From the NCBI GenBank assembly GCA_934590325.1, contig CAKTOW010000018.1:1-39471 (forward strand): a stretch of DNA of 39,471 nt, written 5' to 3'. A program made the position numbers and the translations under genes. This document shows positions 24,382 to 32,906 of this stretch, piece after piece. The number at the start of each line of letters is the position of its first letter. The first letter of the stretch is position 1. The DNA is from an uncultured Oscillospiraceae bacterium. Lineage in GTDB: Bacteria > Bacillota > Clostridia > Oscillospirales > Oscillospiraceae. A model generated the notes under the pieces. It ran no database searches, was not told the origin of the DNA, and was given only the letters and a program-made list of their open reading frames with translations.

Positions 24382-27300
24382 TTAGTTGTCTGCCGCCATC
24401 TTCTTATACTTGGCGTAACGTGCCTTCACGTCGGCAATCTCTTTGGCATAAAGCGCATCCGCCTTCTCAGGGAAGTTGTTCTTCAGTGCGGCGAAGCGGT
24501 TCTCGCCCATCAGGAAGTCCATCAGCTTATCGGTGTCAGGCTCGGGAGAATCCAGCTGGAAGGGGTTCTTGCCCTCGGCAATACGGCGGGGATCATAGCG
24601 GTACAGGTGCCAGTAGCCGCACTCCACCGCCTTCTTCATCTCCTCCTGAGAACTGCCCATACCAGCCTTGATGTGCTGCTCCAGACACGGGCAGTAGCAG
24701 ATCACAATGGACGGGCCGGGATAGGCCTCGGCTTCCCGCAGGGCTTTCAGTGTCTGGGCCTGATCGGCGCCCATGGCCACCTGCGCCACATACACATAGC
24801 CGTACTGCATCAGGATGCCGCCCAGATCCTTCTTTGCCACCTGCTTGCCGCCGGCGGAGAATTTCGCCGTGGCGCTGGTGGGCGTGGCCTTGGAGGACTG
24901 GCCGCCGGTGTTGGAATACACCTCGGTATCCAGCACCATCAGGTTCACATCACGGTTCTGGGCCATGACATGGTCGATACCGCCGAAGCCGATATCGTAG
25001 GCCCAGCCGTCGCCGCCCACAGCCCAGACGGACTTCTTGGCCAGATATTCTCTGTTTTCAAGGATGTATTTCACGTCCTCCGTCTGCTCGGCCTTTTCCA
25101 GAGCGGCCAGCAGCGCGTCTGTGACGGTGCGGGAGGTCTCGTGCTTGTTCCACCCGTTCTGGTATGCCTCCACAGCCTCCGCGGCAATACCCGCGGACTT
25201 GATGGCGTCCAGACGGATCAGCAGCTCCTTGCGGATGGCGTCCTGCGCGTGGAAGAAGCCGTAGGCAAACTCAGCATTGTCCTCGAACAGGGAGTGCTCC
25301 CATGCGGGGCCGTGGCCGTGGCAGTCCCTGCAGTAGGGCAGGATGGGCGCGCCGCCGCTGATGGCGGAGGAGCAGCCTGCGGCGTTGCCCACATACATGT
25401 GGTCGCCGAACAGCTGGCTCAGGAGCTTGATATATGTCGTCTCGGCGCAGCCTGCGCAGGCGGCGGAGAACTGGAAGTAGGGCTTGGCGAACTGCACGTT
25501 CTTCACGCTCTTATCGCTGATGACGTCCTTCTTCAAATAGGTCTCGTTCATGGCCACCTGATCAAACAGCGGCTGCTCGGCTTTCATCTCCTCGAAGGGA
25601 GCCATGGTCAGTGCGCCCTTGGCGGGACAGGCCGTCAGGCAGACGCCGCAGCCCAGACAGTCGTAGGGGGAGATCTGCATACGGAAGCCGTAAGCGGGTG
25701 CGTCCTTGCCCAGACCCTTGGCCGGTGCGGTGACAAACCCGGCGGGAACCTGCGCCTTCTCCTCTTCGGTCAGTAGCACTGGACGGATGGCGGCATGGGG
25801 GCAGCTCATGGCGCAGCGGTTGCACTGGATGCACGCCGCCGGGTCCCACCTGGGAACGGCGGTGGCAACGCCGCGCTTGGAGAAGGCGGAGGTGCCGTTC
25901 TCCCACGTGCCGTCCAGCACACCGTGCTTCTGGAACACGGACACGGGAAGCTTGTCGCCCTGCTGGCGATCCATGGGGAGGACGATGTCCTTGACGAAGG
26001 GCGTGGCATTGATCTCGGCGGCAGGCGCGTCCTGCGCCGCTGCCCACGCGGCGGGGATCTCCACCTTCACGGCGGCGTGGATACCCACGTCCACCGCCTT
26101 GTCGTTCAGATCCACGATCTTCTGTCCCGCCTTCTTAAAGTAGGTGGCGTAATTGTTCTTCTTCATATCCGCCACGGCAACGTCCATGGGGATGACCTTC
26201 GTCAAGGCGAAGAACGCGCCCTGCAGGATGTTGTTGGTGTGCTTGCCCAGCCCCACCTCCGCCGCCAGCTTTGCGGCGTCGATGATGTAGAAGTTGGCGT
26301 GCTTCGCGGCAAGATCGCGCTTCATCTTGGCGGGGAGCCGCGTCTCCAGCTCCTCCACCGACCACGGGCAGTTCAGCAGGAACGTGCCGCCGTCCTTCAG
26401 ATCCTCCGTGAGATCGTACTTCTTCACATAGGTGGGCGCGTGGCAGGCTACGAAATCGGCAGAGGACACCAGATAGGTGCTGCGGATAGGCGTGTCCCCG
26501 AAGCGCAGATGGCTTTGGGTCAGGCCGCCGGATTTCATGGAGTCATAGGAGAAGTACGCCTGTGCGTACTTCTCCGCCACAAGCCCGATGGTGCTGATGG
26601 CGTTCTTGTTGGCGCCCACGGTGCCGTCGCCGCCCAGACCCCAGATCTTGCAGGAAATCTCACCGGGATGGTGGAACTCCACATTTTCATAGTCCAGAGA
26701 GGTATGGGTCACGTCGTCGTTGATGCCGATGGTAAAGCTGTTCTTGGGAGTCTCCTGCCGCAGGTTGTCGTACACGGCGATCAGCTGGCCGGGGGTGGTA
26801 TCCTTGCTGGACAGGCCGTAGCGGCCGCCCACCACGCGGATGTCGCCGCGACCTGCCTGATTCAGCGCCGTTACCACGTCCAGATACACAGGCTCGCCCA
26901 CGGAGCCGGTCTCCTTGCTGCGATCCAGCACGGCAACCTTCTTGACTGTGGCGGGAATAGCGGCAGAGAAGTCAGGCACGGAGAAGGGGCGGTACAGATG
27001 GATCTGCACCATGCCCACCTTGCGGCCCTGCGCGTTGAGGTAGTCCACCGTCTCCCGCAGAGCCTCGGTGACGGAGCACATGGCCACGACTACCTCCTCG
27101 GCGTCGGGCGCGCCGTAGTAGTTGAACAGCTTGTAATCGCGGCCCGTCAATTTGTTGATCTCGTCCATGTAGTGCTGCACCGTTCCGGGCACGATGGCAG
27201 ACTTAACGTTGGCACCCTCCTTGCACTGGAAGTACACGTCGGGGTTGACGTTGTTGCCGCGGTTGGTGGGGTGCTCTGGGTTCAGGGACTGGCGGCGGAA

Positions 27301-27909
27301 ATCCCGCAGCGCGTCCTGATCCAGCAGGGGCCGCAGCTCCTCATAGTCCAGCGCTTCGATACGCTGCATCTCGTGAGAGGTGCGGAAGCCGTCGAAGCAG
27401 TGCATAAAGGCGTACTTTGCCTTGATAGCGGACAGGTGCGCCACCGCCGCCAGATCCATGGCCTCCTGAGGGGAGGAGGACATCAGCATGGCGTAGCCGG
27501 TGGTGCGGCAGGTCATAAAGTCCGTGTGGTCACCGAAAATGGAGTGGTGGTTGCTGGTGACCACGCGGGAGGCGATATGCATGACGCTGGGGAGGAACTG
27601 ACCGCCCATGGCGTACATCGCCGGGATCATCAGCATCAAGCCCTGCGAGGAGGTAAAGGTGGTGGTCAGGGCACCCGCCTGCAGGGAGCCGTGACAGGTG
27701 CCGGCGGCACCCGCCTCGGACTGCATCTGGATCACGTCCACCGGCGTGCCGAACAGGTTCTTTTTCCCCTTGGCGGACCACTCGTCCACCTTCTCCGCCA
27801 TGGGGGAGGACGGCGTGATGGGATAGATCGCCGCCACCTCGGTAAAGGCATAGGCAGAATGGGCGGCGGCGGTATTGCCGTCCATGACAACATAATTTTT
27901 CTTACTCAT
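24382..27909 (-). CDS. Pyruvate:ferredoxin (flavodoxin) oxidoreductase family, operon-specific paralogue
   Basis: A 1,175-residue single-chain 2-oxoacid:ferredoxin oxidoreductase. Features in order: YPITPSSPMAE, GDH of the substrate domain, two ferredoxin clusters (CIQCNRCAMSCP, CLGCGVCLTACP), the proximal cluster Cys pair (CAGCAETTY), and thiamine diphosphate binding (GDGWAYDIGFGG, DTEVYSNTGGQSS). It oxidatively decarboxylates a 2-oxo acid to an acyl-CoA with reduced ferredoxin. Near the substrate Arg it reads SNHHSIFGDHTDFM where the second PFOR of this window has the canonical SAHALSIFGDHSDVM, so its substrate may not be pyruvate. The ATG at 27909 follows GAGAGG; the frame extends 6 codons further. 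Confidence 0.93.
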   Translation of the reverse strand: MSKKNYVVMDGNTAAAHSAYAFTEVAAIYPITPSSPMAEKVDEWSAKGKKNLFGTPVDVIQMQSEAGAAGTCHGSLQAGALTTTFTSSQGLMLMIPAMYAMGGQFLPSVMHIASRVVTSNHHSIFGDHTDFMTCRTTGYAMLMSSSPQEAMDLAAVAHLSAIKAKYAFMHCFDGFRTSHEMQRIEALDYEELRPLLDQDALRDFRRQSLNPEHPTNRGNNVNPDVYFQCKEGANVKSAIVPGTVQHYMDEINKLTGRDYKLFNYYGAPDAEEVVVAMCSVTEALRETVDYLNAQGRKVGMVQIHLYRPFSVPDFSAAIPATVKKVAVLDRSKETGSVGEPVYLDVVTALNQAGRGDIRVVGGRYGLSSKDTTPGQLIAVYDNLRQETPKNSFTIGINDDVTHTSLDYENVEFHHPGEISCKIWGLGGDGTVGANKNAISTIGLVAEKYAQAYFSYDSMKSGGLTQSHLRFGDTPIRSTYLVSSADFVACHAPTYVKKYDLTEDLKDGGTFLLNCPWSVEELETRLPAKMKRDLAAKHANFYIIDAAKLAAEVGLGKHTNNILQGAFFALTKVIPMDVAVADMKKNNYATYFKKAGQKIVDLNDKAVDVGIHAAVKVEIPAAWAAAQDAPAAEINATPFVKDIVLPMDRQQGDKLPVSVFQKHGVLDGTWENGTSAFSKRGVATAVPRWDPAACIQCNRCAMSCPHAAIRPVLLTEEEKAQVPAGFVTAPAKGLGKDAPAYGFRMQISPYDCLGCGVCLTACPAKGALTMAPFEEMKAEQPLFDQVAMNETYLKKDVISDKSVKNVQFAKPYFQFSAACAGCAETTYIKLLSQLFGDHMYVGNAAGCSSAISGGAPILPYCRDCHGHGPAWEHSLFEDNAEFAYGFFHAQDAIRKELLIRLDAIKSAGIAAEAVEAYQNGWNKHETSRTVTDALLAALEKAEQTEDVKYILENREYLAKKSVWAVGGDGWAYDIGFGGIDHVMAQNRDVNLMVLDTEVYSNTGGQSSKATPTSATAKFSAGGKQVAKKDLGGILMQYGYVYVAQVAMGADQAQTLKALREAEAYPGPSIVICYCPCLEQHIKAGMGSSQEEMKKAVECGYWHLYRYDPRRIAEGKNPFQLDSPEPDTDKLMDFLMGENRFAALKNNFPEKADALYAKEIADVKARYAKYKKMAADN

Positions 27910-27923
27910 ATTCCTCTCAACTT

Positions 27924-28721
27924 TCAATGTTCGCCGTGGAAGGCGGCAATGTCAGCTTTTGCCATATTCATAAAAATCGCCGTATCGCAGGAATAGCCGA
28001 TGAACTTCACGCCCATCTCCAGCAGCTTGCGGCCGGACTCGGCAGAGTCAGCGAAGCAGCCCACCTGCACACCCTTCGCGGCAGCCTTTTGTACAATCTG
28101 CGCGATCCGCTCCATGACCAGAGGATGGGTGATCTGCCCGATGATGCCCAGAGAGGCGGACAGATCGTAAGGCCCTACGAACACGATGTCCACGCCTTCG
28201 ACACTGAGGATGTCATCCAGATTGTCGATGGCCTTTTGACCCTCGGCCTGAAGGATCACCACGGTGTCCTGCGCCTTTGCGAAGTAGTCCGCGCCGGGAA
28301 CGCCGCCATAGGCGGCGGAACGGACAAAGCGGCAGGTGCCACGGGTGCCGCGGGGAGAGAATTTCGCGGCGGACACAGCGGCGCGCGCCTGATCGGCACT
28401 GTCAATCTGGGGGATCATAACTGCACCGGCACCAACGTCCAGCGCCTGATCGATCCAGATATCCGTCCCACGGGGAACGCGCACCACGGGGCAGGCGCCC
28501 GCCACGTTGGCGGCGCGGATCAGATTCTGCAGATTTTCAAATGTGCCGGGGCCATGTTCCATATCCAGCAACACAAAATCATATCCGGCGTAACCGGCAG
28601 CCTCCACAAAGGCGGGGTCGGAGGTAATCATAAAGGGGCCGAAAGCACCCTGCTCCGATGCCATGGCAGCCTTGAAGTTCTTAACGCTTTCCAATGTCGG
28701 CATAGTAACGTTTCTTTCCAT
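27924..28721 (-). CDS. HpcH/HpaI-family class II aldolase
   Basis: A 265-residue TIM-barrel aldolase/citrate-lyase family protein. Visible active-site residues are Asp53-x-Glu55-His56 (LLDMEHGP), Arg81 (VVRVPRG), and the metal ligands Glu160 (ILQAEG) and Asp186 (FVGPYDLSASLG), with the spacing seen in HpaI. Members cleave or form 4-hydroxy-2-oxo acids with pyruvate as one partner. The ATG follows AGGAGG. It lies between an aminotransferase and the 2-oxoacid oxidoreductase gene (15-bp gap), so it probably acts on the 2-oxo acid made by the aminotransferase or supplies a hydroxylated one. The aldehyde partner cannot be deduced. Confidence 0.88.
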   Translation of the reverse strand: MERNVTMPTLESVKNFKAAMASEQGAFGPFMITSDPAFVEAAGYAGYDFVLLDMEHGPGTFENLQNLIRAANVAGACPVVRVPRGTDIWIDQALDVGAGAVMIPQIDSADQARAAVSAAKFSPRGTRGTCRFVRSAAYGGVPGADYFAKAQDTVVILQAEGQKAIDNLDDILSVEGVDIVFVGPYDLSASLGIIGQITHPLVMERIAQIVQKAAAKGVQVGCFADSAESGRKLLEMGVKFIGYSCDTAIFMNMAKADIAAFHGEH

Positions 28722-28824
28722 AATAATTCCTCCTAAGCAAATCGTTTTGATACATAAAGAAAAGCGGCGACTGTGTCAGCTATTCTATTATGCAGCCGTT
28801 TTTCGTGGGGGGGTGGCGGCATTT

Positions 28825-30000
28825 TTACTTCATATCGGGGTACGCCTTGCGGACGTAGGCGTCAATGCGGCGGACGGCTTCCTTCAGGTTCTCGTCGGAG
28901 TTGGCGAACACAAGACGCAGATATCCCTCGCCGCAGGCGCCGAAGGCGGAGCCAGGCACGGTGACAACACCGGCGCCCACCAGCAGCTCCTCGGCGAACT
29001 CCTGAGAGGTCTTGCCGAAAGCTTTGATGTTGGCGAAGGCGTAAAAGCTGCCTGCGGACTTCTTGCAGCTGAAGCCGGGAATGGCATTGATGCCGTCAAT
29101 CAGGATATCCCGGCGGCGGGTATAATCGGCCACCATCTGCTCCACGCACTCGGTGCTCTTCAGCGCCTCGGCGGCGGCTACCTGAGAGAAGGAGGACACG
29201 CAGGAGGCAATGGCCTCGTTCATCTGCGCCATCTTCTTGACACAGGCAGGGTCGGGAGCGATGACATAGCCCACACGCCAGCCGGTCATGGCATAGGACT
29301 TGGAGAAGCTATTCAGCACGAACACACGGTCACGGACCTCCGGCACCTGAGCGATACTGAAAGGCGTTACACTGTCATAGACGATGCTGTCATAAGGCTC
29401 GTCGGACAGCACCCACAGGTCATGCTTCTTCACCACCTCGGCGATGGCCAGAATGTCCTCCTTGGTCAGCACCGCGCCGGTGGGGTTACAGGGAGAATTC
29501 AGCAGCAGTGCTTTGGTGTGGGGCGTGATGCACTTCTCGATATCCGCCGCCATCATACGGTAGTCGTTGTCCTCATAGGTGGGCACAGGCTTGGCGCACG
29601 CGCCGGTGAGGGACGCCTGGCCGTAATAGTTGGGGAAACAGGGATCGGGCACCAGGATCTCATCGCCGGGATCCAGCAGCAGCATCATGGTCAGCATCAG
29701 GCCTTCCATAGCGCCCACGGTGACCATCACATGGTCGGCGGTGTAGCCGTCCCAGTGGCTCTTCTGATACCTCTCCGCCACCGCCTGACGCAGCACGGTC
29801 ATACCGGCGTTGGGGGTATAGTGGGTCTCACCGGCGTCCATGGCCTTTTTGGCGGCCTCCTTGATATAGTCGGGAGTATCAAAGTTGGGCTCACCTACCG
29901 TCAGCTTGATGGCGTCCGGATATTGGGTCGCCAGATCGAACATCTTGCGGATGCCGGAGGGCGGGTAATTCCGCGCTGCCTTGGAAAATCCTCTGTTCAT
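28825..30000 (-). CDS. PLP-dependent class I/II aminotransferase (aspartate aminotransferase superfamily)
   Basis: A 391-residue fold-type I aminotransferase: the TVGEPNFDTP N terminus, HYTPNAGM, LLNSPCNPTGAVL, SDEPYDSIVY, the Schiff-base Lys234 in SFSKSYAMTGWRVGY and the late Arg in GYLRLVFANS. It converts an amino acid to its 2-oxo acid, usually with 2-oxoglutarate as acceptor. The ATG at 30000 follows GAAAGGATG; six upstream codons are left out. It is second in the operon after the symporter, which makes it the likely first chemical step on the imported amino acid. Family members range from Ala/Asp to aromatic substrates, so the specificity is open. Confidence 0.92.
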   Translation of the reverse strand: MNRGFSKAARNYPPSGIRKMFDLATQYPDAIKLTVGEPNFDTPDYIKEAAKKAMDAGETHYTPNAGMTVLRQAVAERYQKSHWDGYTADHVMVTVGAMEGLMLTMMLLLDPGDEILVPDPCFPNYYGQASLTGACAKPVPTYEDNDYRMMAADIEKCITPHTKALLLNSPCNPTGAVLTKEDILAIAEVVKKHDLWVLSDEPYDSIVYDSVTPFSIAQVPEVRDRVFVLNSFSKSYAMTGWRVGYVIAPDPACVKKMAQMNEAIASCVSSFSQVAAAEALKSTECVEQMVADYTRRRDILIDGINAIPGFSCKKSAGSFYAFANIKAFGKTSQEFAEELLVGAGVVTVPGSAFGACGEGYLRLVFANSDENLKEAVRRIDAYVRKAYPDMK

Positions 30001-30032
30001 AATTGTACATCCTTTCAATTGATTTCTTGGTC

Positions 30033-30069
30033 GAGACTCCGCCCTGGCACAGCGCCAAGGCGGAGTCTC
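30033..30069. other. Strong intergenic hairpin between symporter and aminotransferase genes
   Basis: GAGACTCCGCC pairs perfectly with GGCGGAGTCTC, with a second inner TGGC/GCCA pairing. No T-run follows on the minus strand, so it is unlikely to terminate fully. Such hairpins often mark mRNA processing or stabilise the upstream message. Confidence 0.6.
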
Positions 30070-30119
30070 TCAGAAGAGGAAAGTGGAAAAGAGAAATGGT
30101 ACCAGTGGAAATATAAGGC

Positions 30120-31538
30120 TTAGTCTTTGGGTGCCAGCTCAGGGATCTTGGCAACAGATTCTTCGTTGGTCTTTTCCCACTTGCCGGACTTCACGCGGGC
30201 CTTGTAGTCCTTAATGGTTGCCCAGACCTGCTTGCGCATGGCAATGCAAAGGAACAGGTTGCACACAGCACAAACACCGAAGAAGAAGTCAAACAAGTTC
30301 CACAGCACACTCAGAGCGCCCACAGAACCGATAACGGCAAAGGCGCAGCCCAGCAGACGGTAAGGAATGGCAATTTTGTCCAGCTTCAGCGCGCTGAGGC
30401 AGATCTCACCGTAGTAGATGTTGACCAGCGCGGTGGTAAAGCCGAAAAAGGCAATGATAACGGAAACAAAGATGGTACCGATAGCCTGATTGCCAATGGC
30501 GGAACCGAAGGCAAGGGAGGTCAGAGCCGCACCGGAGGCGCCGTTGTCCCACACGCCGGAGCACAGAACCACCAGAGCAGTCATGGAACAAACAACGATG
30601 GTGTCAACAAACACCTCGGTAATGCCCCACAAGCCCTGCTTGGCAGGATGGTTGGCGTTGGAGGAGGAGTGCGCCAGGGGAGCCATACCGGTGCCCGCCT
30701 CATTGGAGTACACGCCTCGGGCAAGGCCCCAGCGGACAGCCAGCATCACCGTGGAACCGAGGAAACCTCCAGAGGCAGCGGTCGGAGTAAACGCACCCTG
30801 GAAAATCATGCCGAAAGCGCCGGGAATGTTCTTTGCATTGATAACCAGGATGATGATGGAAACGATGGTATAGGCCAACGCCATGAAAGGAACAACGATC
30901 TCAGCAAAGCGGGAAATGCTCTTCAGTCCACCCATCAGCACAGCCATCAGCAACACGGCAATGATAATGCCGATGATAATCGGCTTGACGTCAAAGTAGG
31001 AGTTAATGGCGCTGACAATAGAGTTGGACTGCACTGCGGGCGCAAATACCATGGCACACGCCAGAATGACAGCCCACAGCACACCGAGCCAGGTCCAGTG
31101 CTTACCAAGGCCTTTACGCACAGTCCAGTAGAAGCCGCCGTGCCACACGCCGGTGACAGGGTCCTTCTCACGGTAAGCCATGCCCAGCGTGATTTCAGTA
31201 AACTTCACAATCAGTCCCATCAGCGCCACAGCCCACATCCAGAAGATGGAGCCGGGGCCACCGGTGGCGATAGCCACGGAAACGCCCGCGATATTTCCTA
31301 CACCCAGCGTAGAGGCCAGCGCTGTACAGCACGCCTGGAAGGGGGAAACATTTCCCTCACCGTGTTCGCTCTTCTCGAAAATCTTGCCGAGGGTGTTCTT
31401 CAGAGAATGGCCGAAGAAGGTGAACTGGAATCCATGGTACTTAATGGTCAGCACAACGGCAACGAACACCGTCAGGATCAGTAGAGGCCAGCCCCAAAGC
31501 CAATTGGAAATAGCCATCATTGCGTTAATAATAAACAT
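30120..31538 (-). CDS. Sodium:alanine/glycine symporter family protein (AgcS/AGCS)
   Basis: A 472-residue membrane protein of usual AGCS length with about eleven hydrophobic segments. The family hallmark STLGVGNIAGVSVAIATGG is present near residue 75, followed by the FWMWAVALMGLIVKFTEITL helix and GVYSNEAGTGMAPLAHS in the second half. It should import a small neutral amino acid with sodium; alanine and glycine are the known substrates of the family, but others are possible. The ATG at 31538 follows AAGGAGAG. It is the first gene of the operon, after a 5' leader of about 200 nt in which I see no riboswitch. Confidence 0.92.
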   Translation of the reverse strand: MFIINAMMAISNWLWGWPLLILTVFVAVVLTIKYHGFQFTFFGHSLKNTLGKIFEKSEHGEGNVSPFQACCTALASTLGVGNIAGVSVAIATGGPGSIFWMWAVALMGLIVKFTEITLGMAYREKDPVTGVWHGGFYWTVRKGLGKHWTWLGVLWAVILACAMVFAPAVQSNSIVSAINSYFDVKPIIIGIIIAVLLMAVLMGGLKSISRFAEIVVPFMALAYTIVSIIILVINAKNIPGAFGMIFQGAFTPTAASGGFLGSTVMLAVRWGLARGVYSNEAGTGMAPLAHSSSNANHPAKQGLWGITEVFVDTIVVCSMTALVVLCSGVWDNGASGAALTSLAFGSAIGNQAIGTIFVSVIIAFFGFTTALVNIYYGEICLSALKLDKIAIPYRLLGCAFAVIGSVGALSVLWNLFDFFFGVCAVCNLFLCIAMRKQVWATIKDYKARVKSGKWEKTNEESVAKIPELAPKD

Positions 31539-31697
31539 GTTGTCTCTCCTTTTCAATTTTTATTTTGGAAACCATTGCAGCCTATGAAATGATGTAATGT
31601 TGTTTACCACCTTCCTTTCCGGTCACAGAACCAACTGTTGTATATGCTGTTTGAGGTAGAGCACCTTGTAAATATGCGCTGTGAACACCTCACTTAT

Positions 31698-31712
31698 TTT
31701 CACTATATGAAA
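31698..31712. promoter_or_regulatory. Palindrome TTTCA-N5-TGAAA, candidate IclR-family operator
   Basis: A 5+5 inverted repeat between the divergent symporter operon and the IclR gene, about 20-35 bp downstream of the predicted operon start. Position and symmetry suit an operator for the adjacent regulator; the assignment is inference. Confidence 0.4.
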
Positions 31713-31742
31713 TATAATTCTGTAATACGAAATTTTTTCTTT

Positions 31743-31771
31743 ATTATTGCTGTTTCCTACAGAAATGTCAA
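31743..31771 (-). promoter_or_regulatory. Sigma-A promoter of the symporter/AbfD operon
   Basis: On the minus strand TTGACA (31766-31771) and AATAAT (31743-31748) are separated by 17 bp. The -35 is perfect and the -10 good. Transcription should start near 31735 and give a leader of about 200 nt before the symporter ATG. Confidence 0.65.
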
Positions 31772-31869
31772 TCCCCTATTCTGACAAAAAAATTATTGTT
31801 ATGTATTGCAAAATGACTAAAAGCAAGTTATTATGTAGCTATATTTTCATAATGCGGAAAGGAATTGTC

Positions 31870-32643
31870 ATGAAGGATAGCAACGGTTCTGTTCAATCCA
31901 TTGATCGTGTATTAGACATTCTTGAAACACTCTCAGCCGCACCGCAGGGACTCACACTGTCAGATGTGGCGGCAGCCACCTCTTTGCATGCGAGCACTGC
32001 ACACCGACTTTTGGCCTCGCTTGCAAACAGAGGCTATGTAAGAAAAGACGCAGAAAATGGGAAGTATCGTTTAACGCTTCGGCTCTATGAAATATCCCGC
32101 CGAGTCTCGACCGTATTGAATCTTTTTTCAGCCTCTAAACCTTTGCTGGAAAAGCTGTCCAATGATGTCAAGGAGATTGTGCATCTGGTGGAGCGCGACG
32201 GAAACGAGGTCGTTTATCTCCACAAATTTGAGCCGCTTCTCCGCCCCATCAGCATCACATCATCTGTCGGACTGCACAACCCTATGTACTGCACCGGCGT
32301 GGGCAAGAGCATCATGGCCTACCTGCCGGAGAAGGAGGTGCGCGCCATCTGGGACGGCACACAGGTCATTCCGTTCACCCCCAAGACCATCACCACATGG
32401 GAGGCCCTGCAGGAGGATCTATCCTGCGTCCGTGAGAGGGGCTATGCCATCGACGATGAGGAGCACGATTTGGGGGTTCGGTGCATCGCTGCCCCCATCT
32501 ATAATTGGAACGGAACGCCTGTGGGCGCTATGAGTATTTCTGGCTCCGTAGCCAGAATGAACTCCGCCGCGATAGATGAATTTTCACCCAAGCTCAAAAG
32601 CACCGCTGGGAAGATCAGCGAGCTGATGGGCTGGCATGCGTGA
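31870..32643 (+). CDS. IclR-family transcriptional regulator
   Basis: A 257-residue IclR-type regulator. Residues 8-70 form the winged helix-turn-helix (QSIDRVLDILETLS, LTLSDVAAATSLHASTAHRL, RGYVRKD). The rest is the ligand-binding domain, with PMYCTGVGKSIMAYLP and the late RCIAAPIYNWNGTPVGAMSISG. The ATG at 31870 follows AAAGGA; the reading frame is open 41 codons further upstream but without a ribosome site. It is transcribed divergently from the symporter/AbfD operon, the classic position for an IclR regulator of a catabolic operon. The effector is probably the substrate or an early intermediate. Confidence 0.92.
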   Translation: MKDSNGSVQSIDRVLDILETLSAAPQGLTLSDVAAATSLHASTAHRLLASLANRGYVRKDAENGKYRLTLRLYEISRRVSTVLNLFSASKPLLEKLSNDVKEIVHLVERDGNEVVYLHKFEPLLRPISITSSVGLHNPMYCTGVGKSIMAYLPEKEVRAIWDGTQVIPFTPKTITTWEALQEDLSCVRERGYAIDDEEHDLGVRCIAAPIYNWNGTPVGAMSISGSVARMNSAAIDEFSPKLKSTAGKISELMGWHA

Positions 32644-32671
32644 TGCCTCCCTTTTCGCCCATAACAGGATA

Positions 32672-32716
32672 AGGAGGGGGAAAGCGTTGGAGCCCAACGC
32701 TTTCCCCCTCCTTTTT
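32672..32716 (+). terminator. Terminator of the IclR gene
   Basis: A perfect 19-bp stem beginning AGGAGGGGGAAAGCGTTGG, loop AGC, followed by TTTTT. It may also serve the converging LysR gene. Positions 32717-32906 hold no gene but resemble a second stretch near 37,837-38,000. Confidence 0.92.
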
Positions 32717-32906
32717 GCGCTTTCGGCACAATGGTGCAAGGAAGTATCTATTGTATCCTTCTATTGCTCCACTGTCGTTTCCGCGCTTGGTTCGCATTCA
32801 GGATCAGAGCGCGCGGCGGCGCAAAATGACCCCTTTGCGATCAAGGAACTGGCATCAGGCGTTGACCTTTTTTGTATATCGGACAGAGCCTGTGTGCCAG
32901 GTTCTG

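Noticed and set aside
28722..28824. Terminator between the aminotransferase and aldolase genes
   Set aside because: Only short imperfect CGGC/GCCG pairings are possible and no T-run is placed correctly, so the genes are probably co-transcribed.
31539..31735. Possible glycine riboswitch in the symporter leader
   Set aside because: The leader lacks the conserved glycine aptamer core and has no terminator/antiterminator pair; nothing beyond an ordinary leader is visible.
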